Positions 63,565 to 64,000 of a DNA stretch of 64,000 nt are shown here, in pieces. This DNA comes from Taudactylus pleione (lineage: Eukaryota > Chordata > Amphibia > Anura > Myobatrachidae), in assembly GCA_031769625.1 (NCBI GenBank), contig JAUIMM010000584.1, positions 62,001 through 126,000 of the forward strand, read 5' to 3'. Below the pieces are notes generated by a model. It made no database searches. It saw only the letters and a program-made list of their open reading frames with translations, and was not told the origin of the DNA. Made by a program: the position numbers and the translations under genes. Within the stretch, counting starts at the first letter, position 1, and every line of letters begins with the position of its first letter.

Positions 63565-64000
63565 GTGCCTGATTCAGAGGTGGGCACAATGCCGGTCTCC
63601 GCTGCGATGCTGTATGCAGTGGTTGTGAGAAAATATGCAAATGTTGCAGCCACCGGGATTTGAATTGTGACTCCCACTAACGGCGTCTCAAGTCCGCTGC
63701 TTGCATACTAAGATGCACCATAAGATTTTTCAGAAACCCTATACTCGCACTGAATGTCCGTCACAAGTAAAATGTTGGAGCCTTAACCACTGCATACGAA
63801 TTCGCTCGCTGAAACTCTCACGACACGTCTGCGTTTTAGTCGCTACTCACCCATTACCTCCCTCAAACCGTTACTGTCTGTCAAGTACTCTGCGTCCTAA
63901 TCCGCACTATGACCACCGTCGCAAGACATTCACGGCACATGCGTAGTGCTACTCTGACACATGCGCAGACGAAAAAATTGGCTGTTTGCGACAAATTTTA
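63565..64000. mobile_element. Harbinger-like MITE, cut by the window edge
   Basis: It begins GTGCCTGATTCAGAGGTGGG, similar to the GGGCCTGATTCAGAG termini elsewhere in the window, and continues with GC-rich sequence containing CGTCGCAAGACATTC to the edge. The right end is not seen. Confidence 0.5.

Overview
The window is nuclear DNA from a vertebrate, most likely an anuran amphibian. The evidence is host coding exons matching two linked vertebrate genes, long introns, and a repeat load of DIRS tyrosine-recombinase retrotransposons, Penelope-like elements, L1 fragments, Tc1/mariner and many palindromic Harbinger-like and hAT-like MITEs. No prokaryotic or organellar genes, tRNA or rRNA genes, or CRISPR arrays were seen. 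The species is inferred from the repeat repertoire, not proven.

Two host genes face away from each other from a shared GC-rich promoter at about 34.38-34.83 kb. KIAA0100 (BLTP2, a bridge-like lipid transfer protein, the hobbit/SABRE family) runs leftward on the minus strand. Its first eleven coding exons lie between 34375 and 2965, and all exon junction phases agree. They encode about the first 418 residues; the rest of the gene lies beyond the left edge. SPAG5 (astrin, a mitotic spindle and kinetochore protein) runs rightward. It has a probable non-coding exon ending at 34893 and coding exons at 40682-40738, 41704-41841, 43569-45118 and 62554-62737, giving about 643 codons; the rest lies beyond the right edge. 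The SPAG5 side of the promoter has two CCAAT boxes followed by a CHR-like TTTGAA, the arrangement expected of a G2/M gene.

The remainder is intron filled with mobile elements. KIAA0100 introns hold three decayed DIRS copies on the minus strand (about 3.7-7.3, 12.6-16.05 and 20.95-25.3 kb), one of them split by a 5'-truncated L1 with a target-site duplication (22372-24074). They also hold a long palindrome with a hammerhead-like motif (7.86-8.83 kb), a 32-bp minisatellite (about 17.46-18.2 kb) and numerous MITEs. SPAG5 intron 1 holds a Penelope-like element with 1.2-1.4 kb inverted arms around a GIY-YIG endonuclease remnant (35500-38845, 14-bp target duplication). SPAG5 intron 4 (17.4 kb) holds a second, non-coding Penelope-type palindrome (47343-48477, 14-bp duplication), an L1 fragment split by Harbinger-like and Tc1 insertions (50.26-54.62 kb), and a nearly full-length DIRS element (55099-60466).

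That DIRS element keeps inverted terminal repeats, an internal region matching its own fused ends, and a 708-codon reverse transcriptase/RNase H frame. Its gag is split over three frames and its recombinase catalytic core is deleted. The points most worth following up are the bidirectional promoter, the DIRS circle-junction sequence with the lost recombinase core, and the hammerhead-like motifs shared by the Penelope-type palindromes.
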